From the NCBI RefSeq assembly GCF_005771525.1, contig NZ_VAVZ01000005.1, positions 1 to 64,000 of the forward strand: a stretch of DNA of 64,000 nt, given 5' to 3'. Shown here piece by piece: positions 8,170-18,400 of this stretch. Origin of the DNA: Nesterenkonia salmonea. Its GTDB lineage: Bacteria > Actinomycetota > Actinomycetes > Actinomycetales > Micrococcaceae. Below the pieces are notes generated by a model. The model saw nothing but the letters and a program-made list of their open reading frames with translations. It made no database searches and was not told where the DNA came from. Every line of letters begins with the position of its first letter. The stretch's first letter is position 1. The position numbers were made by a program, and so were the translations under genes.

Positions 8170-9477
8170 CTAGCTTTCTGCTGCAGCTTTATTGAGCTCG
8201 TCCTCTAGCTTGGTGCGCTTGCGCTCTTGAACTTCAGCGAGTCGGTCGGCGCGACGTGCACGACGGCGCTTAGTGGGCCAGGTGACCAATAGTGCGATCA
8301 GGCTGAAGATCAGCAGTAGTGCGGCCACCCAGATCCCGGCGTCAATCCAGAACTGTTCCGGGTAGAGCCTGATCAATGTGGAATCGGAGGGGAAGCTCCA
8401 ATTTCCCTGTGGGAAGAACAGGTTGTGGAACTCCGTAAAGAACAGCTGCCAGTCAATGATTGCCAGGACCGCGATCCCGACCATGATGCCAATCGTGGCC
8501 CATGCTCCAGCGAAGATGCCGCGAGCCAAACCTCCGGGCCGCCATGCTCGCAGCAGAAGCGCCATCAGTAGGGTCAGCAGCAGCAACCCGACTCCGATGA
8601 TCATCGCGTACCAGAGCAGGAACTTCACATCCAACATATGCGACACTTCAGCATCGGTGAACAGAGGCTCACCATCGGGCGCTAGCTGAGCAAGGTAGTT
8701 GGAGTTGGCGGCGTTGAGGAGGAAGTCGGTGCCGTATGAGCCATAGAGCAGTCGATCGCTGAGTTCCCATCCGCCCGGGTCGGCAGGAAACCCTGGACGC
8801 CAGTAGGTGAACATCAGGAACACTGGGCTGGCAACCAGCCGCAGGGCCAACACAATGAACATCAGGGGCGTGAAGATGGCAATGAGGACGGTGAAGAACC
8901 GTGAGATTCCCCTCTTGTCCTTCTCTACCTCCTCCTGCAGCTCGTGCTCGTTCGGCGGCGCAATGACCTGTTCGCGTCGTGGAGCTTCAGCGGGCTGTTC
9001 GGGTGAACGCTGGTGCCGCGGAGGAACCGGGGACGCCGGCGAGACAGCCGGCGCGGAGCTTCGTTGCCTTGGCTGCTCCTGTGGCAAAGCCGTGGTGGGC
9101 TGTTCATCGGCCGCTGCAGGGGCACTAACTGTGGCCGCCTCGGCGGCTTCCACTCTGTCTCCTGACGTGGCAGTCGGGGCGGCGTCAAGCTCATCCGACA
9201 ATGAGCGGGTCTGCGCCTGATCTGACCTGACCGGAGGGACTACCTCGGTCGGCTGAGCATCCCGGGCAGACGAGTCGTGCCCCGCGGGCGCAGGTACACC
9301 CGCAGCGGGGGCTGATGACGTATGCGCTGCGGCGTCGTCGTGTGGGGGAGTCTCCTCCCCCAGATGGTCCTCGGGGAAATCTGGTTCTTCGGAGGCAAAG
9401 GCACCGTAGTCCAGACCGGACTCGAATGACTTCTCCTCCGAAGTGCTTTCGCGAGGTTCGTCAGGGTTCTGGCTCAT
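8170..9477 (-). CDS. DUF1461 / TIGR01906 family membrane protein
   Basis: 435-residue protein in two parts. The first about 180 residues are a disordered, Ala/Pro/Glu/Ser-rich cytoplasmic tail; the C-terminal half is a four-segment membrane domain with the family hallmarks LLYGSYGTDFLLNAANSNYL and FTDAEVSHMLDVK. The end is a basic Arg/Lys-rich tail. ATG 9477 is chosen because GGAGAGG lies about 7 nt upstream; an in-frame GTG at 9492 would overlap that site. The function of the family is not established. The long acidic and proline-rich N-terminal tail is lineage-specific and could recruit a partner. Confidence 0.8.
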   Translation of the reverse strand: MSQNPDEPRESTSEEKSFESGLDYGAFASEEPDFPEDHLGEETPPHDDAAAHTSSAPAAGVPAPAGHDSSARDAQPTEVVPPVRSDQAQTRSLSDELDAAPTATSGDRVEAAEAATVSAPAAADEQPTTALPQEQPRQRSSAPAVSPASPVPPRHQRSPEQPAEAPRREQVIAPPNEHELQEEVEKDKRGISRFFTVLIAIFTPLMFIVLALRLVASPVFLMFTYWRPGFPADPGGWELSDRLLYGSYGTDFLLNAANSNYLAQLAPDGEPLFTDAEVSHMLDVKFLLWYAMIIGVGLLLLTLLMALLLRAWRPGGLARGIFAGAWATIGIMVGIAVLAIIDWQLFFTEFHNLFFPQGNWSFPSDSTLIRLYPEQFWIDAGIWVAALLLIFSLIALLVTWPTKRRRARRADRLAEVQERKRTKLEDELNKAAAES

Positions 9478-9575
9478 TGTTCGCCTCTCCACGCATTACT
9501 GGCCTGAATACACAGTAGGGCCCGGATCATCAACTGTGCCGGAACTCGCGCGGCAAGTTGCGCAATTATCTCTGA

Positions 9576-10565
9576 TCAGGCGGTGAGCTCGTGGTTTCCT
9601 GAGTCGTATCGTCCCAGGTCACCGGTGACCCCAGCAGCTGCCGCACGTGAACCCAGAACGAGCGTGTATGTCCAGTATCCGGCAAGGACCGCTGCTCCAA
9701 TCCCGATACGGAGCCAGTCTGGCCACGGTGCGGGCGTGACGAAACCTTCTACGATGCCGGATATCAGCAGCACCAAGCACAGTCCGATGGCGACCGTGAT
9801 CAGTCTGCGTGCCTCCTCCGCTACCGATGTGAGACGCTGCTTCTGCCCAGGGGCGATCCACGCCCAGAAGATTCTCAGGCCAGCAGCAGCAGCGACGAAC
9901 ACTGCAGTCAGCTCCATCAATCCGTGCGGCAGGATGTTCAGCCAGAAGTCTCCAGCCGCGTCCTGTTCGTACATCACACCCGCTGCGATTCCCACATTGA
10001 TGCCGTTGACCCCCAGAATCCACACTGGCCAAATACCCGTGATGCCGAAGGCGACGCACTGAGCCGCTATCCAGGCATTATTGGTCCAGACTTGTGAGGC
10101 AAAGGCTGAACTGGGGTGTTCGGAGTAGTAGTTGACGAAGTCCTGTTCGGCATAGGACTCACGGGCGGCTTCAGGCATAATCAGGTCAATTTGGGGGTGG
10201 TGGTAGACCCACCACCCTGAAGCAGCGCCCAGGCCGATAAACATTGCCCCAATGATGACTGTCAACCAGCGCAACCGGTAGAAGGCCACGGGAAGACCCT
10301 GGGCAAAGAAATAGGCGATCGCAACGAAGACGTTCTCACCGGTGCCTGTCAGCTGTGATCGTGCACGGCCGATTCCCGCGGAGAGCCTGGCGGCTACGGG
10401 TGAATCAGGCTCGACTGCCTGAATCATGGATAGATGCGTAGACGCACGCTGGTAGAGCACCAGCATTTCGTCGGCTTCGGCGGCGGAGAGCCGCCGCTTC
10501 GACGCGAGGGTGTGCAGCCGGTCCCACTGCGGCTTGTGCACGGCAACAAATGCATCGATGTCCAC
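9576..10565 (-). CDS. SpoIIM-superfamily (stage II sporulation protein M-like) membrane protein
   Basis: 329-residue membrane protein with a soluble N-terminal helical part (about 95 residues, DIDAFVAVHKPQWDRL start) and five to six hydrophobic segments. The family is named for a Bacillus peptidoglycan-degradation component, but actinobacterial members occur in non-sporulating species. GTG 10565 is preferred over upstream codons because it starts at the conserved DxDAFV motif; TATAGT (10575-10580) would place the start codon at about +4, giving a near-leaderless mRNA. It is divergent from an RDD-family gene only about 35 bp away, a pairing that recurs in actinobacteria. Confidence 0.82.
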   Translation of the reverse strand: MDIDAFVAVHKPQWDRLHTLASKRRLSAAEADEMLVLYQRASTHLSMIQAVEPDSPVAARLSAGIGRARSQLTGTGENVFVAIAYFFAQGLPVAFYRLRWLTVIIGAMFIGLGAASGWWVYHHPQIDLIMPEAARESYAEQDFVNYYSEHPSSAFASQVWTNNAWIAAQCVAFGITGIWPVWILGVNGINVGIAAGVMYEQDAAGDFWLNILPHGLMELTAVFVAAAAGLRIFWAWIAPGQKQRLTSVAEEARRLITVAIGLCLVLLISGIVEGFVTPAPWPDWLRIGIGAAVLAGYWTYTLVLGSRAAAAGVTGDLGRYDSGNHELTA

Positions 10566-10599
10566 GGGTTCCACACTATATGGTTGGAGGATGCGCCAC

Positions 10600-11403
10600 G
10601 TGGTTACCGGTGAAGCAGTCGCCCTAGAACTCGCCTCTGTGTCTCTCATCACCCGGGGTGCGTCCCTGTTGGTTGATCTGGTGATCTATTGGTCAACTCT
10701 GGTGCTCGCGTTCGTCGCGCTCGGTTTCACCGGGGCCGGCATAGGCTTCAATGAGGCTGCGGCCGCAGCCATAAGCCTGGCCACTGTCGTCGGGGTTCTG
10801 GTCATCGTTCCCATTGCGGTAGAGACTCTGACCCGCGGCCGTTCAATAGGAAAACTGATCTTCGGCATCCGTGTTGTCCGCGATGACGGCGGTGGCGTGC
10901 GCTTCAGGCATTGCCTGATCCGCGGGTTAGCGGGCTTCGCCGAAATCTATCTCACTCTGGGACTGCTGCCACTGCTCATGGGAGTCTTCACTGAACGCGG
11001 TAAACGCCTCGGAGACGTCATGGCCGGCACCTACGCCATTAGGGCCCGCCACCCCAGCGTGCGGCCTATGATGCTTCCCGTGCCACCGAATATGGCAGCC
11101 TGGGCGCAGATTGCCGATATCGGCCGGGTGCCTGATGACCTGGCTGCTCGCGCATCCCGCCTGTTGGGCACGATACAGACAGGCGGCCGGAAGGTGGACA
11201 CCGATGCCATTACCGCAGTCGGCGACCGACTCGCCTCTGAGATTGTGACCTGTGTAGCGCCGGCGCCGCCGACAACCTCCTCAGTGGAGTTCCTCTCCGC
11301 GGTGATGGCGGAACGGAGAAACCGGGAGTATCAGCGGCTGCGCATCAAACAGACCAGGGCCGAGAATCTGCACCGGCGCATCCACACCCTGCCCTACTCG
11401 TAG
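10600..11403 (+). CDS. RDD family membrane protein
   Basis: About 267 residues. The RDD domain covers roughly the first 150 residues: TRGASLLVDLVIYW (the Arg/Asp motif), two more membrane segments, and RGRSIGKLIFGIRVVRDDGG and ERGKRLGDVMAGTYAI, both typical. The C-terminal about 110 residues are soluble and basic. Starts at ATG 10591 and GTG 10600 are in frame; GGAGG (10586-10590) abuts 10591 but is 9 nt from 10600, so 10600 is preferred. Role unknown; the adjacent SpoIIM-like gene suggests a joint membrane function. The 3' end lies 1 nt from the convergent ahcY stop. Confidence 0.8.
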   Translation: MVTGEAVALELASVSLITRGASLLVDLVIYWSTLVLAFVALGFTGAGIGFNEAAAAAISLATVVGVLVIVPIAVETLTRGRSIGKLIFGIRVVRDDGGGVRFRHCLIRGLAGFAEIYLTLGLLPLLMGVFTERGKRLGDVMAGTYAIRARHPSVRPMMLPVPPNMAAWAQIADIGRVPDDLAARASRLLGTIQTGGRKVDTDAITAVGDRLASEIVTCVAPAPPTTSSVEFLSAVMAERRNREYQRLRIKQTRAENLHRRIHTLPYS

Positions 11404-11404
11404 A

Positions 11405-12877
11405 TCAGTATCGGTAGTGCTCTGGCTTGTAGGGACCAGCCACATCAATACCCAAATACTCTGCCTGATCCTTCGTGAGCTCAGTCAGCCGCACTCCAAG
11501 GGCGTCAAGGTGCAGACGGGCCACCTTTTCGTCCAGAATCTTCGGCAAGGTGTAGACATCTGAAAGATAGGCACCGTCGCCGTCGAATCCCTTATGAGAC
11601 TTGGCGAACAGTTCAATCTGGGCGATCGTCTGGTTGGCGAAGCTTGAGCTCATCACAAATGACGGGTGACCCGTGGCGTTGCCAAGGTTCAGCAGCCGAC
11701 CCTCAGAGAGAAGAATGATCGAGCCCCCGCTGGGGAAGACCCACTCACGGACCTGAGGTTTGATCTCTACCTTCTTGATTCCCGGGATTTTGGCCAGTCC
11801 GGCCATATCGATTTCGTTGTCGAAGTGTCCGACGTTGCCCACAATGGCCTTATCCCGCATGCGCTGCATCTGTTCAGCGGTGATGAGGTCTTTGCCCCCG
11901 GTGGTGGTGATGAATAGGTGTGCCTGGTCCACCACATCGTCCAGCTGGGCAACCTGGTAGCCGTCCATCGCCGCTTGGAGAGCGTTGATCGGATCGATTT
12001 CCGTAACGATGACACGGGCTCCCTGTCCGCGGAGCGCGTCGGCGCTGCCTTTGCCGACATCACCGTAGCCGCACACCACGGCGGTCTTGCCGCCGAGCAG
12101 GACATCTGTGGCGCGCATGATCCCGTCCGGCAGGGAATGCCGCACTCCGTACTTATTGTCGAATTTCGACTTGGTGACCGAATCATTGACGTTGATCGCG
12201 GGGAATAGCAGGCGACCGTCGCGGGCGAGCTGATAGAGCCGGTTGACGCCGGTTGTGGTTTCCTCGGTGACGCCCTTGATGGTCGAGGCAATGCCGGTGA
12301 ACCGCTGAGGGTTCTCGGTCATACTCTGCCGCAGGGTTTCCAGGATGATCCGGTACTCCTCCGGGTCGTCCTCCTGCGCTGAGGGCACCCCTCCTGCGGC
12401 CTCGAACTCTGCGCCCTTGTGGACCAGGAGCGTGGCATCTCCGCCATCGTCGAGAATCATGTTCGCTCCGACGGTGGGATCCTCGTCGACCCCCGGCCAC
12501 GCAAAGATCTGTGCAGCGGTCCACCAGTACTCTTCGAGGGATTCGTTCTTCCAGGCGAACACCGGGACGCCCTGCAAGTCGTCAGTGGTGCCCTGTGGGC
12601 CGACAACGACGGCCGCGGCGGCCTCATCCTGGGTGGAGAAGATATTGCAGGAAGCCCACCGCACCTCGGCGCCCAGCGCGACGAGAGTTTCGATCAGCAC
12701 CGCGGTCTGCACGGTCATGTGCAGAGACCCGGCAATCCGCGCGCCCTTCAAGGGCTGCTCTTCGGCGAACTCCTCCCGCAGCGACATCAGTCCCGGCATT
12801 TCGTGCTCCGCCAGGCGGATCTGGTGCCGGCCTGCTTCGTGCAGGGAGATGTCGGCAATCTTGTAGTCAAAGCTCAT
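11405..12877 (-). CDS. ahcY: Adenosylhomocysteinase
   Basis: Hydrolyses S-adenosylhomocysteine to adenosine and homocysteine, clearing the product of methyltransferases. 490 residues, the long bacterial/actinobacterial form. The Rossmann motif [15 protein letters not shown] binds the tightly held NAD, and the C-terminus PYKPEHYRY is the conserved cofactor-contacting tail. ATG 12877 overlaps the Trm112-like stop by 4 nt and has GAAGGA 9 nt upstream; the longer frame reaching 12997 is not needed. Trm112-like proteins are methyltransferase partners in other organisms, so the coupling is functionally sensible but unproven here. Confidence 0.97.
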   Translation of the reverse strand: MSFDYKIADISLHEAGRHQIRLAEHEMPGLMSLREEFAEEQPLKGARIAGSLHMTVQTAVLIETLVALGAEVRWASCNIFSTQDEAAAAVVVGPQGTTDDLQGVPVFAWKNESLEEYWWTAAQIFAWPGVDEDPTVGANMILDDGGDATLLVHKGAEFEAAGGVPSAQEDDPEEYRIILETLRQSMTENPQRFTGIASTIKGVTEETTTGVNRLYQLARDGRLLFPAINVNDSVTKSKFDNKYGVRHSLPDGIMRATDVLLGGKTAVVCGYGDVGKGSADALRGQGARVIVTEIDPINALQAAMDGYQVAQLDDVVDQAHLFITTTGGKDLITAEQMQRMRDKAIVGNVGHFDNEIDMAGLAKIPGIKKVEIKPQVREWVFPSGGSIILLSEGRLLNLGNATGHPSFVMSSSFANQTIAQIELFAKSHKGFDGDGAYLSDVYTLPKILDEKVARLHLDALGVRLTELTKDQAEYLGIDVAGPYKPEHYRY

Positions 12878-13044
12878 GAGTAGTGATCCTTCAGCAAAGT
12901 AGGGACGCCCTTGTCGATCGGATATCGCCGGCTTTCGTCGCTCACGGCGACCAGCTCGTCGCCCTCCTGGCGTAAGCGGCTCCCCGTGGCCGGGCACCGC
13001 AGAATCTGCACAATGGAGGACTCGATCGAGGGCGTGCTGGGCAT
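12874..13044 (-). CDS. Trm112-family small protein
   Basis: 56-residue protein beginning [18 protein letters not shown] and ending [13 protein letters not shown]. The CPxTGSRL and [12 protein letters not shown] patterns match bacterial Trm112/YcaR proteins, which usually begin with this LxILRCP block, so the start at 13044 is preferred over one 33 codons upstream. Only one of the usual zinc-ligand cysteines (Cys in RCP) remains, as in many bacterial relatives. The stop overlaps ahcY by 4 nt, so the two are translated together. Confidence 0.75.
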   Translation of the reverse strand: MPSTPSIESSIVQILRCPATGSRLRQEGDELVAVSDESRRYPIDKGVPTLLKDHYS

Positions 13045-13143
13045 GGCCCCCAGGATACCTCTCCTCGGTCGGGTAGCTGATCCACCTGTCATCTGCCGAC
13101 GTAATCCGACGGAGGTTTTCAACGTGCCTAGGAGCTGCACCAT

Positions 13144-13518
13144 TTAGTCAGGAAGGAGCCGCAGATGTCCTCGGCTCACACCGGAGCTGTTCTCGGGAGC
13201 GGACAGTGGCGTGGGAGACTGCCTCGCGCCGGCGGCCGTCACAGGTTCACGTCGAGGTTCACGCACCGCGTCTGCCAAGGCCAGGAGGTCGTCTTCACCC
13301 TGTTCGGCGGTCGTGTAGTCCAGTCGCATCAGTTCCCAGCCACGGGGGGCGCGGACTGCATCAGCGTGGGAAGCGCAGAGGTCGTAGGCGTGCGGCTCGG
13401 CGTAGACGCTGATGGGGCCTACGACCACGGTGGAGTCGGCATAGGAGTAGGTCAGGGTCGCCACGGCCGGGGCAGCGCAACTGTGCTTGGTACAACGGCG
13501 TTTAGAATCCACGAGCAC
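13144..13518 (-). CDS. DUF3499 family protein
   Basis: 124 residues. The first about 70 match DUF3499: [23 protein letters not shown], then [22 protein letters not shown]. The paired cysteines and the CxxH element suggest a metal-binding fold. The remaining about 50 residues are low-complexity and poorly conserved. Two starts are possible, GTG 13518 or GTG 13512; a TAGGCT element at 13521-13526 would put the transcript start at about 13514, which favours 13512 with a leaderless mRNA. In actinobacteria this gene sits with WhiB, DUF5719 and the large glycosyltransferase, as here. Confidence 0.8.
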   Translation of the reverse strand: MLVDSKRRCTKHSCAAPAVATLTYSYADSTVVVGPISVYAEPHAYDLCASHADAVRAPRGWELMRLDYTTAEQGEDDLLALADAVREPRREPVTAAGARQSPTPLSAPENSSGVSRGHLRLLPD

Positions 13519-13571
13519 TGAGCCTACCCAGCTTCTAGCGGGAATGCGGGGATTCTGACTGTACCCGTGTC

Positions 13572-15413
13572 CTACGGTTCAATGCGCAGCGGTACATACT
13601 GAGCGCTGGGGCTGATGGGCGTCAGGACCGTGGAGGTGAAGCCGCCGGCCTCATCGCGGGCGAAAGCTCCCCCGTAGACTTCCCCTTCAGCGGAGGCGAG
13701 CACCACAGCGACTATGTCCTCAAGTCCGGCTGACTGGGCGTGGTCGACCAGTTCCTCGTACGTCACCACAGCCGAAGCACCCGGGTCGATCTCTTCCACC
13801 AGATCCTCGGTGCGTTCTCCCTGGCTGTCGAACAGCCGGTAGGTGACCTGGGCCTGCTGGTCACCCTGAGGCGCGAGGAATCGCAGCTCGGTCTCATAGT
13901 CGGAATCCAGAATCGCCCCGGAGCCGGCTTCCAGAGGCTCTTCCCCGGTGGACCAGCTGAAGTCAGGGATAGGATCTGTTTCTTCGACCTGAGTCTCAGC
14001 CTCGAGCTCTTCGCCGGTGATGGGATCGAACTCCGGCTCCGTCTCCACCTCAGTGGTGACTGGCTCACCGTCTCCGGCGCTGCGCACTGCTGCCAACATC
14101 GGCTGGTCGGACGTCAGGGCGACATCGTAGGTTCCGGCCGACAACCCGTGGAGTCCTGCTACCGAAACACGTCCAGGCTCCAGTGTGAACACTCCCGGAG
14201 TGTCCGTTTCCACCTGCCCATCGGGACCGAAGACCTGCAACTCAACGGTCACGGCGTCTTCCCCAGGGACGTAGAACCACATCTGGGGGTCTTCATCTGC
14301 TCCAGCGGGCACACCCAGCGCGGCGTGCTGCTGCTGGGGGCCAGGGAGGGCAGCCAGCAGCTCCACGCCCAACCCGGTTCCCCCGGACGACCGCGCAGAT
14401 TGAAGCTGACCAGCTACTGGCGCGCCGCTGGCCTGCACATGCACGGCGACCTCGGCATCTGATTCAACGAGGCCAGTCAGGTTCACGGTGCGAACCGAAT
14501 TCTCTGGGATCAGCAGCGTCGTGGTCCCCAGCGGCCCCGTATCACCCTCTGCGTCGAATGTGGTGACCTCTGCGGTGGCATCGCGGTCGTGGGGATTCGC
14601 AAGAGTTAGCAGCGAATTCGCCCCGGATCCGGTCTCAGGCCCTAGGAACCATTGACTTCGAGCCGGTTCCTGGCACATCGCCGCCGTCATGCCGGTCACC
14701 AGCCCTGAGTCCGCACTGTAGGAAAAGCCTCCAGCAGTGACTGCGGCCCTCGATGGGGAGCGTCCCTCCAGTGGTTCCACTTGGATCAGGGGCAGCCCCT
14801 GGCCGGCGTCAAATTCACCGGTGATCAAGGGCCGGTCCACCACAGGGCCTTCCGAATCGTCTTCGCGCTCCCCTGCTGTGATCAGGGGCTCCGCGTCGCC
14901 GCGCCCCTCGTCACCAAGTGGAAACCAGTTGGCTGCGGGGAATTCGCCGTTGAGTGCTGCGAAAACCGCGGCTCTGGTACTTGTCGTGACGGACTCGTCG
15001 CGGTCCGCATAGTCCAAGACTCCTTGATCGGAGAGGGAATCCGGGACTCCGGGCACCGCGGGACAAGCCAATCTCTGCGTCACTTCGGGCCCAGCAACCG
15101 CGTGGGGTTCGAGCAGAACGGTCCGTTCTTCATCGTCTCCAGCCAGTTCCAGTCCCGCTGATGCCACTGCCGTGGTGATGAGGCTGAGTCCCACCACTGC
15201 CGCGACCGCACGCGCAGCCTGGCCGGCACGATCCGATCGCCTGGGCGCACCATGAAAGGAGCCCGGGGCATCGGCATCGGCCCCTCCTGGGGTAGGTTCT
15301 GCCCCGTCGGTGAGGTGGGTGCCACCAAGTTCAGCCTTCTGCGGTTCGCTGAGTGCTCGGCGTCGAGCCTTCTTCTGGGCTTTGATGTACTTCTTGACTT
15401 TCCTGGACGTCAT
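13572..15413 (-). CDS. DUF5719 family secreted/anchored protein
   Basis: 613 residues: a basic, disordered cytoplasmic start (about 60 residues, Lys/Arg-rich), one membrane segment near residues 68-88, then a long beta-rich extracytoplasmic region organised as repeated Ig-like or beta-sandwich units (for example SLLTLANPHDRDATAEVTTFDAEG and EPLEAGSGAILDSDYETEL), matching DUF5719. Its ATG overlaps the stop of the large glycosyltransferase by 4 nt, so the two are coupled and probably act together in the envelope. Function is not established. Confidence 0.8.
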   Translation of the reverse strand: MTSRKVKKYIKAQKKARRRALSEPQKAELGGTHLTDGAEPTPGGADADAPGSFHGAPRRSDRAGQAARAVAAVVGLSLITTAVASAGLELAGDDEERTVLLEPHAVAGPEVTQRLACPAVPGVPDSLSDQGVLDYADRDESVTTSTRAAVFAALNGEFPAANWFPLGDEGRGDAEPLITAGEREDDSEGPVVDRPLITGEFDAGQGLPLIQVEPLEGRSPSRAAVTAGGFSYSADSGLVTGMTAAMCQEPARSQWFLGPETGSGANSLLTLANPHDRDATAEVTTFDAEGDTGPLGTTTLLIPENSVRTVNLTGLVESDAEVAVHVQASGAPVAGQLQSARSSGGTGLGVELLAALPGPQQQHAALGVPAGADEDPQMWFYVPGEDAVTVELQVFGPDGQVETDTPGVFTLEPGRVSVAGLHGLSAGTYDVALTSDQPMLAAVRSAGDGEPVTTEVETEPEFDPITGEELEAETQVEETDPIPDFSWSTGEEPLEAGSGAILDSDYETELRFLAPQGDQQAQVTYRLFDSQGERTEDLVEEIDPGASAVVTYEELVDHAQSAGLEDIVAVVLASAEGEVYGGAFARDEAGGFTSTVLTPISPSAQYVPLRIEP

Positions 15414-18400
15414 AGCGTCCCCCCTGGCCGGTACGTGAGCCGATCATCGGATACCACGGGCAGTATCCTCCAACTTCGCGGCAGCGGCAGTGCGATGAGC
15501 AGGAAGATGAGCAACAGCGCACCCGTCGAGATCAGAATGGGGTATTGGAACTGGGAACTGTGGCTCAGCGTCAGATGACCTTCCGGGTCTTGAGCGAAAC
15601 TGTCCGGGAGGTGGAACTGACGGATCCATCCGACTTCTTCAGGAGCCACTCCGAGACTGTTCGCTGTCACGGGTCGCAGGTTTTCACCGTCTAAAGTGGC
15701 CTGCCACCCGGATGCTCTCTCGGAAGCTATCTGCACGTAGTACTCGGTCTCGTCGGACAGCTCGAGGGCCCCGCCCTCAGGCTCCTGAATCTCGGAGAGC
15801 TCTACATCAATCCGGTGGTGCTCACTCGGCAGCAGGGATATGGGCTCTCCGTCTGCGGTGACGATCCTGGCCCAGGCAGCTGGCGCACCAACTACTTCTT
15901 GAGGTGCAGCAAGCTCTTCCGATATCGCAGAATCTATGCGCCACAGTGCACCGTACTCAGTCTCTCCTACCGACGTCAGACCACTGGAAGTATCAGCGGC
16001 TTCCCGCAGTGCTGTGCCGTCTGTGACCAGCACATAGCCGATCCCAAGCTCGAAGGCGATCTCCGCGATGTCCTCAGAACCCTGTACGACGACGCCCGCA
16101 ACCAGATCAGCCAGCCGCTGTTCGGAATCGCTGAGTTCTTCTGGTGCGTCATCGTCGTTCCCTAGCCACGACGCCGCACTGCCGACGGTGGCCCAGACGG
16201 GTACCTGTTGTCCGGCAACGGCGCTGCGGTGCTTATCCAGCGTTTCACCGCCACGGGAGCGAATCTCCGCGGTCACCCCCTCATGTGAGGATGAGAGCAC
16301 CAGGGTGCGGCTGGCAGCTGGCCCCATGCCGAGGTCTGCGGCAGTCGCGGGCAATGTCCGGACTGCGCCGGGTCGGATGAGAACTTGTTCGTCGTTGACT
16401 GCCGTAATGGTCTTGTCTGTCAGCTCGGTGGCCGGCATCAGCCGTGGCGCAGCCCAGAAGACACCAGCAGCGAAGATCGCCAAGACCAAAAGTGTCGACG
16501 CCACAGGGCTGAATACTCCACCGAGGGCGGATGAGGAACGATGAGTCACTTGAAGCCCGCTGATTGCCGAAGCTATCAGGCACAGCGCCAGCGCCGACAC
16601 CAATGGGCCCGTATAGGCTCCAACGACCTCCCCGCCTGCCGTTCCAGCTGCCAACCGACCCACTAGCGCGGAGTAGCCCACCAGTCCCACTGCTATTAGC
16701 CCACAGGTGATGACCAGGGCTCTGCGACCAGCTGCCAACATCGCCAAAACTGCTATGACAAGCAGCGGGGCACCGATGAGTAGCGCCAGTCGCAATGCCC
16801 AAAAGTCGGCGGAGAGCACCTCCGGCAGCCAGATCAGGCCCCCCGAATTCGTCGCACCAGGGAGCCCAGCGGCAGGGCTGAATGCTTGGGAGAATCCCAA
16901 CAGCTGCTGCCACACTGGAGCCGGCAAGCCTGCCTCTGCACTGGTCAGAGTGCGGCCTGGTTCGGAGATCAGCGCCGCGATCAGGCTTGACCCGCGGTCC
17001 AGTGTGGAGATCAGCATAGGCGCGAAGATCGCCAGGGCGGGGATCGGAAGCAGCCAGAGCACCCTCCCCCGACGGCGCAGAACCAGGGCGGTCACTATGC
17101 AGCAGAGCACTGCCGGGACAAGCAGGACGGGGGCCGCAGCAGTGACCACTGCGAGAAGCAGGGCAGCCCCAGCTGCCGTCTCCCACCCTGCGGTCAGGCG
17201 CAGAGCAGCGACTCGACCAGCATTGTCACGCCGCTGGCTGTGGGCGCGGACTGCGCGGACCGTGGTGAGCACCAGTACTGGCAGCAGAATATGCGCGATC
17301 ACGGCACCAATGCGCCCCTGGCCCGTTGCTGCCTGCAGCGCCGGAAGGAGAGCCCAAACCAGCGCAGTGACCACCCGGTGGAAGGACGCGGAGCTCCAGA
17401 GCCCCGCCGCCCACCACGCTGTGAGCGCACTCAGGGGCGCCGCGAGGATGACAACCCACAGCAAGACCGCTGAGGCATGCCCAACGCTCAGCGTTGAGAG
17501 GATGAGCAGTACCAGATTGAACGGATCGGCAGCAGCCCGTTCTCCGAGCGAATCGGCCACGAGGAACGACAAGGTGTGGGTCCACACTTCGGTCATCGAG
17601 GCAGAGACCGGAACAGCCGCACCGCCGCCGAGGGCCCCAGACAGGAGAAGGTCCCTGAATCCCACCAACGACACCCCAGTGAGGGCTGTCAGCAGAAGGA
17701 AAAGACCAAGACGATCCCCGGAACCTCGGGCCGGCAGCTGATCGAATTCGCCGTCACCAGAGCCGATTTCCAACAGTGCCCGCTCATCACCCGGGACACC
17801 GGCGACTCCTGCGGTCCGTTCTCCTGTGACACCTACGGTCTCAGCGGTAGTGTCCCGACGCCGCTGCTCGCGCAGCTGAGCTCCGCTGAGCCGGTTCTCG
17901 CGCACAGCTTGTCTACCCTCGGCCAGGACATCCTTGCCGGACTCGCCGGCCCTTTCTGGTCGCGAAAGCGCCGCACGGCGTCCTGAAGCACGATGCCGCC
18001 GCAGTCTGCTGATCGCGGCCCAGTTGATGAGAGTACCTGCTGAGCTGAGGAACTGAGAAAGTCCCGCATCGGGCGCCTTGCACACCAGGAGCGCGATGAA
18101 CCGGCCTCCGGCGGCGAGCCACAAACCCAACCAGATCAGCGGCAGCAGGACAGGGTGCGCTTGTGTCAGGCGTGCCCGTAGCTGGCTGCGGCGCTCTGCT
18201 TTGGTAAGCAGAAGGCTGCCAGCCAGACGGTGCACCATTTCCCGCTGGGGTGGGGCGACCCGTCGCACTGATGCGCGGGATTCCAGCACAGTGCGGGAAC
18301 CTACCTCGCGGGCTCGTGCGCAGAAGTCGGCGGCGGCATAGTCACCCTCTAACTCGGGACTGAAACCACCCAAGTCGCCGAAGAGGCTGGCGCGCACCAA

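Noticed and set aside
16707-17741. 344-codon plus-strand frame inside the large glycosyltransferase
   Set aside because: Arg/Ser/Ala-rich composition typical of a reverse-strand shadow; the minus-strand membrane protein is coherent throughout.
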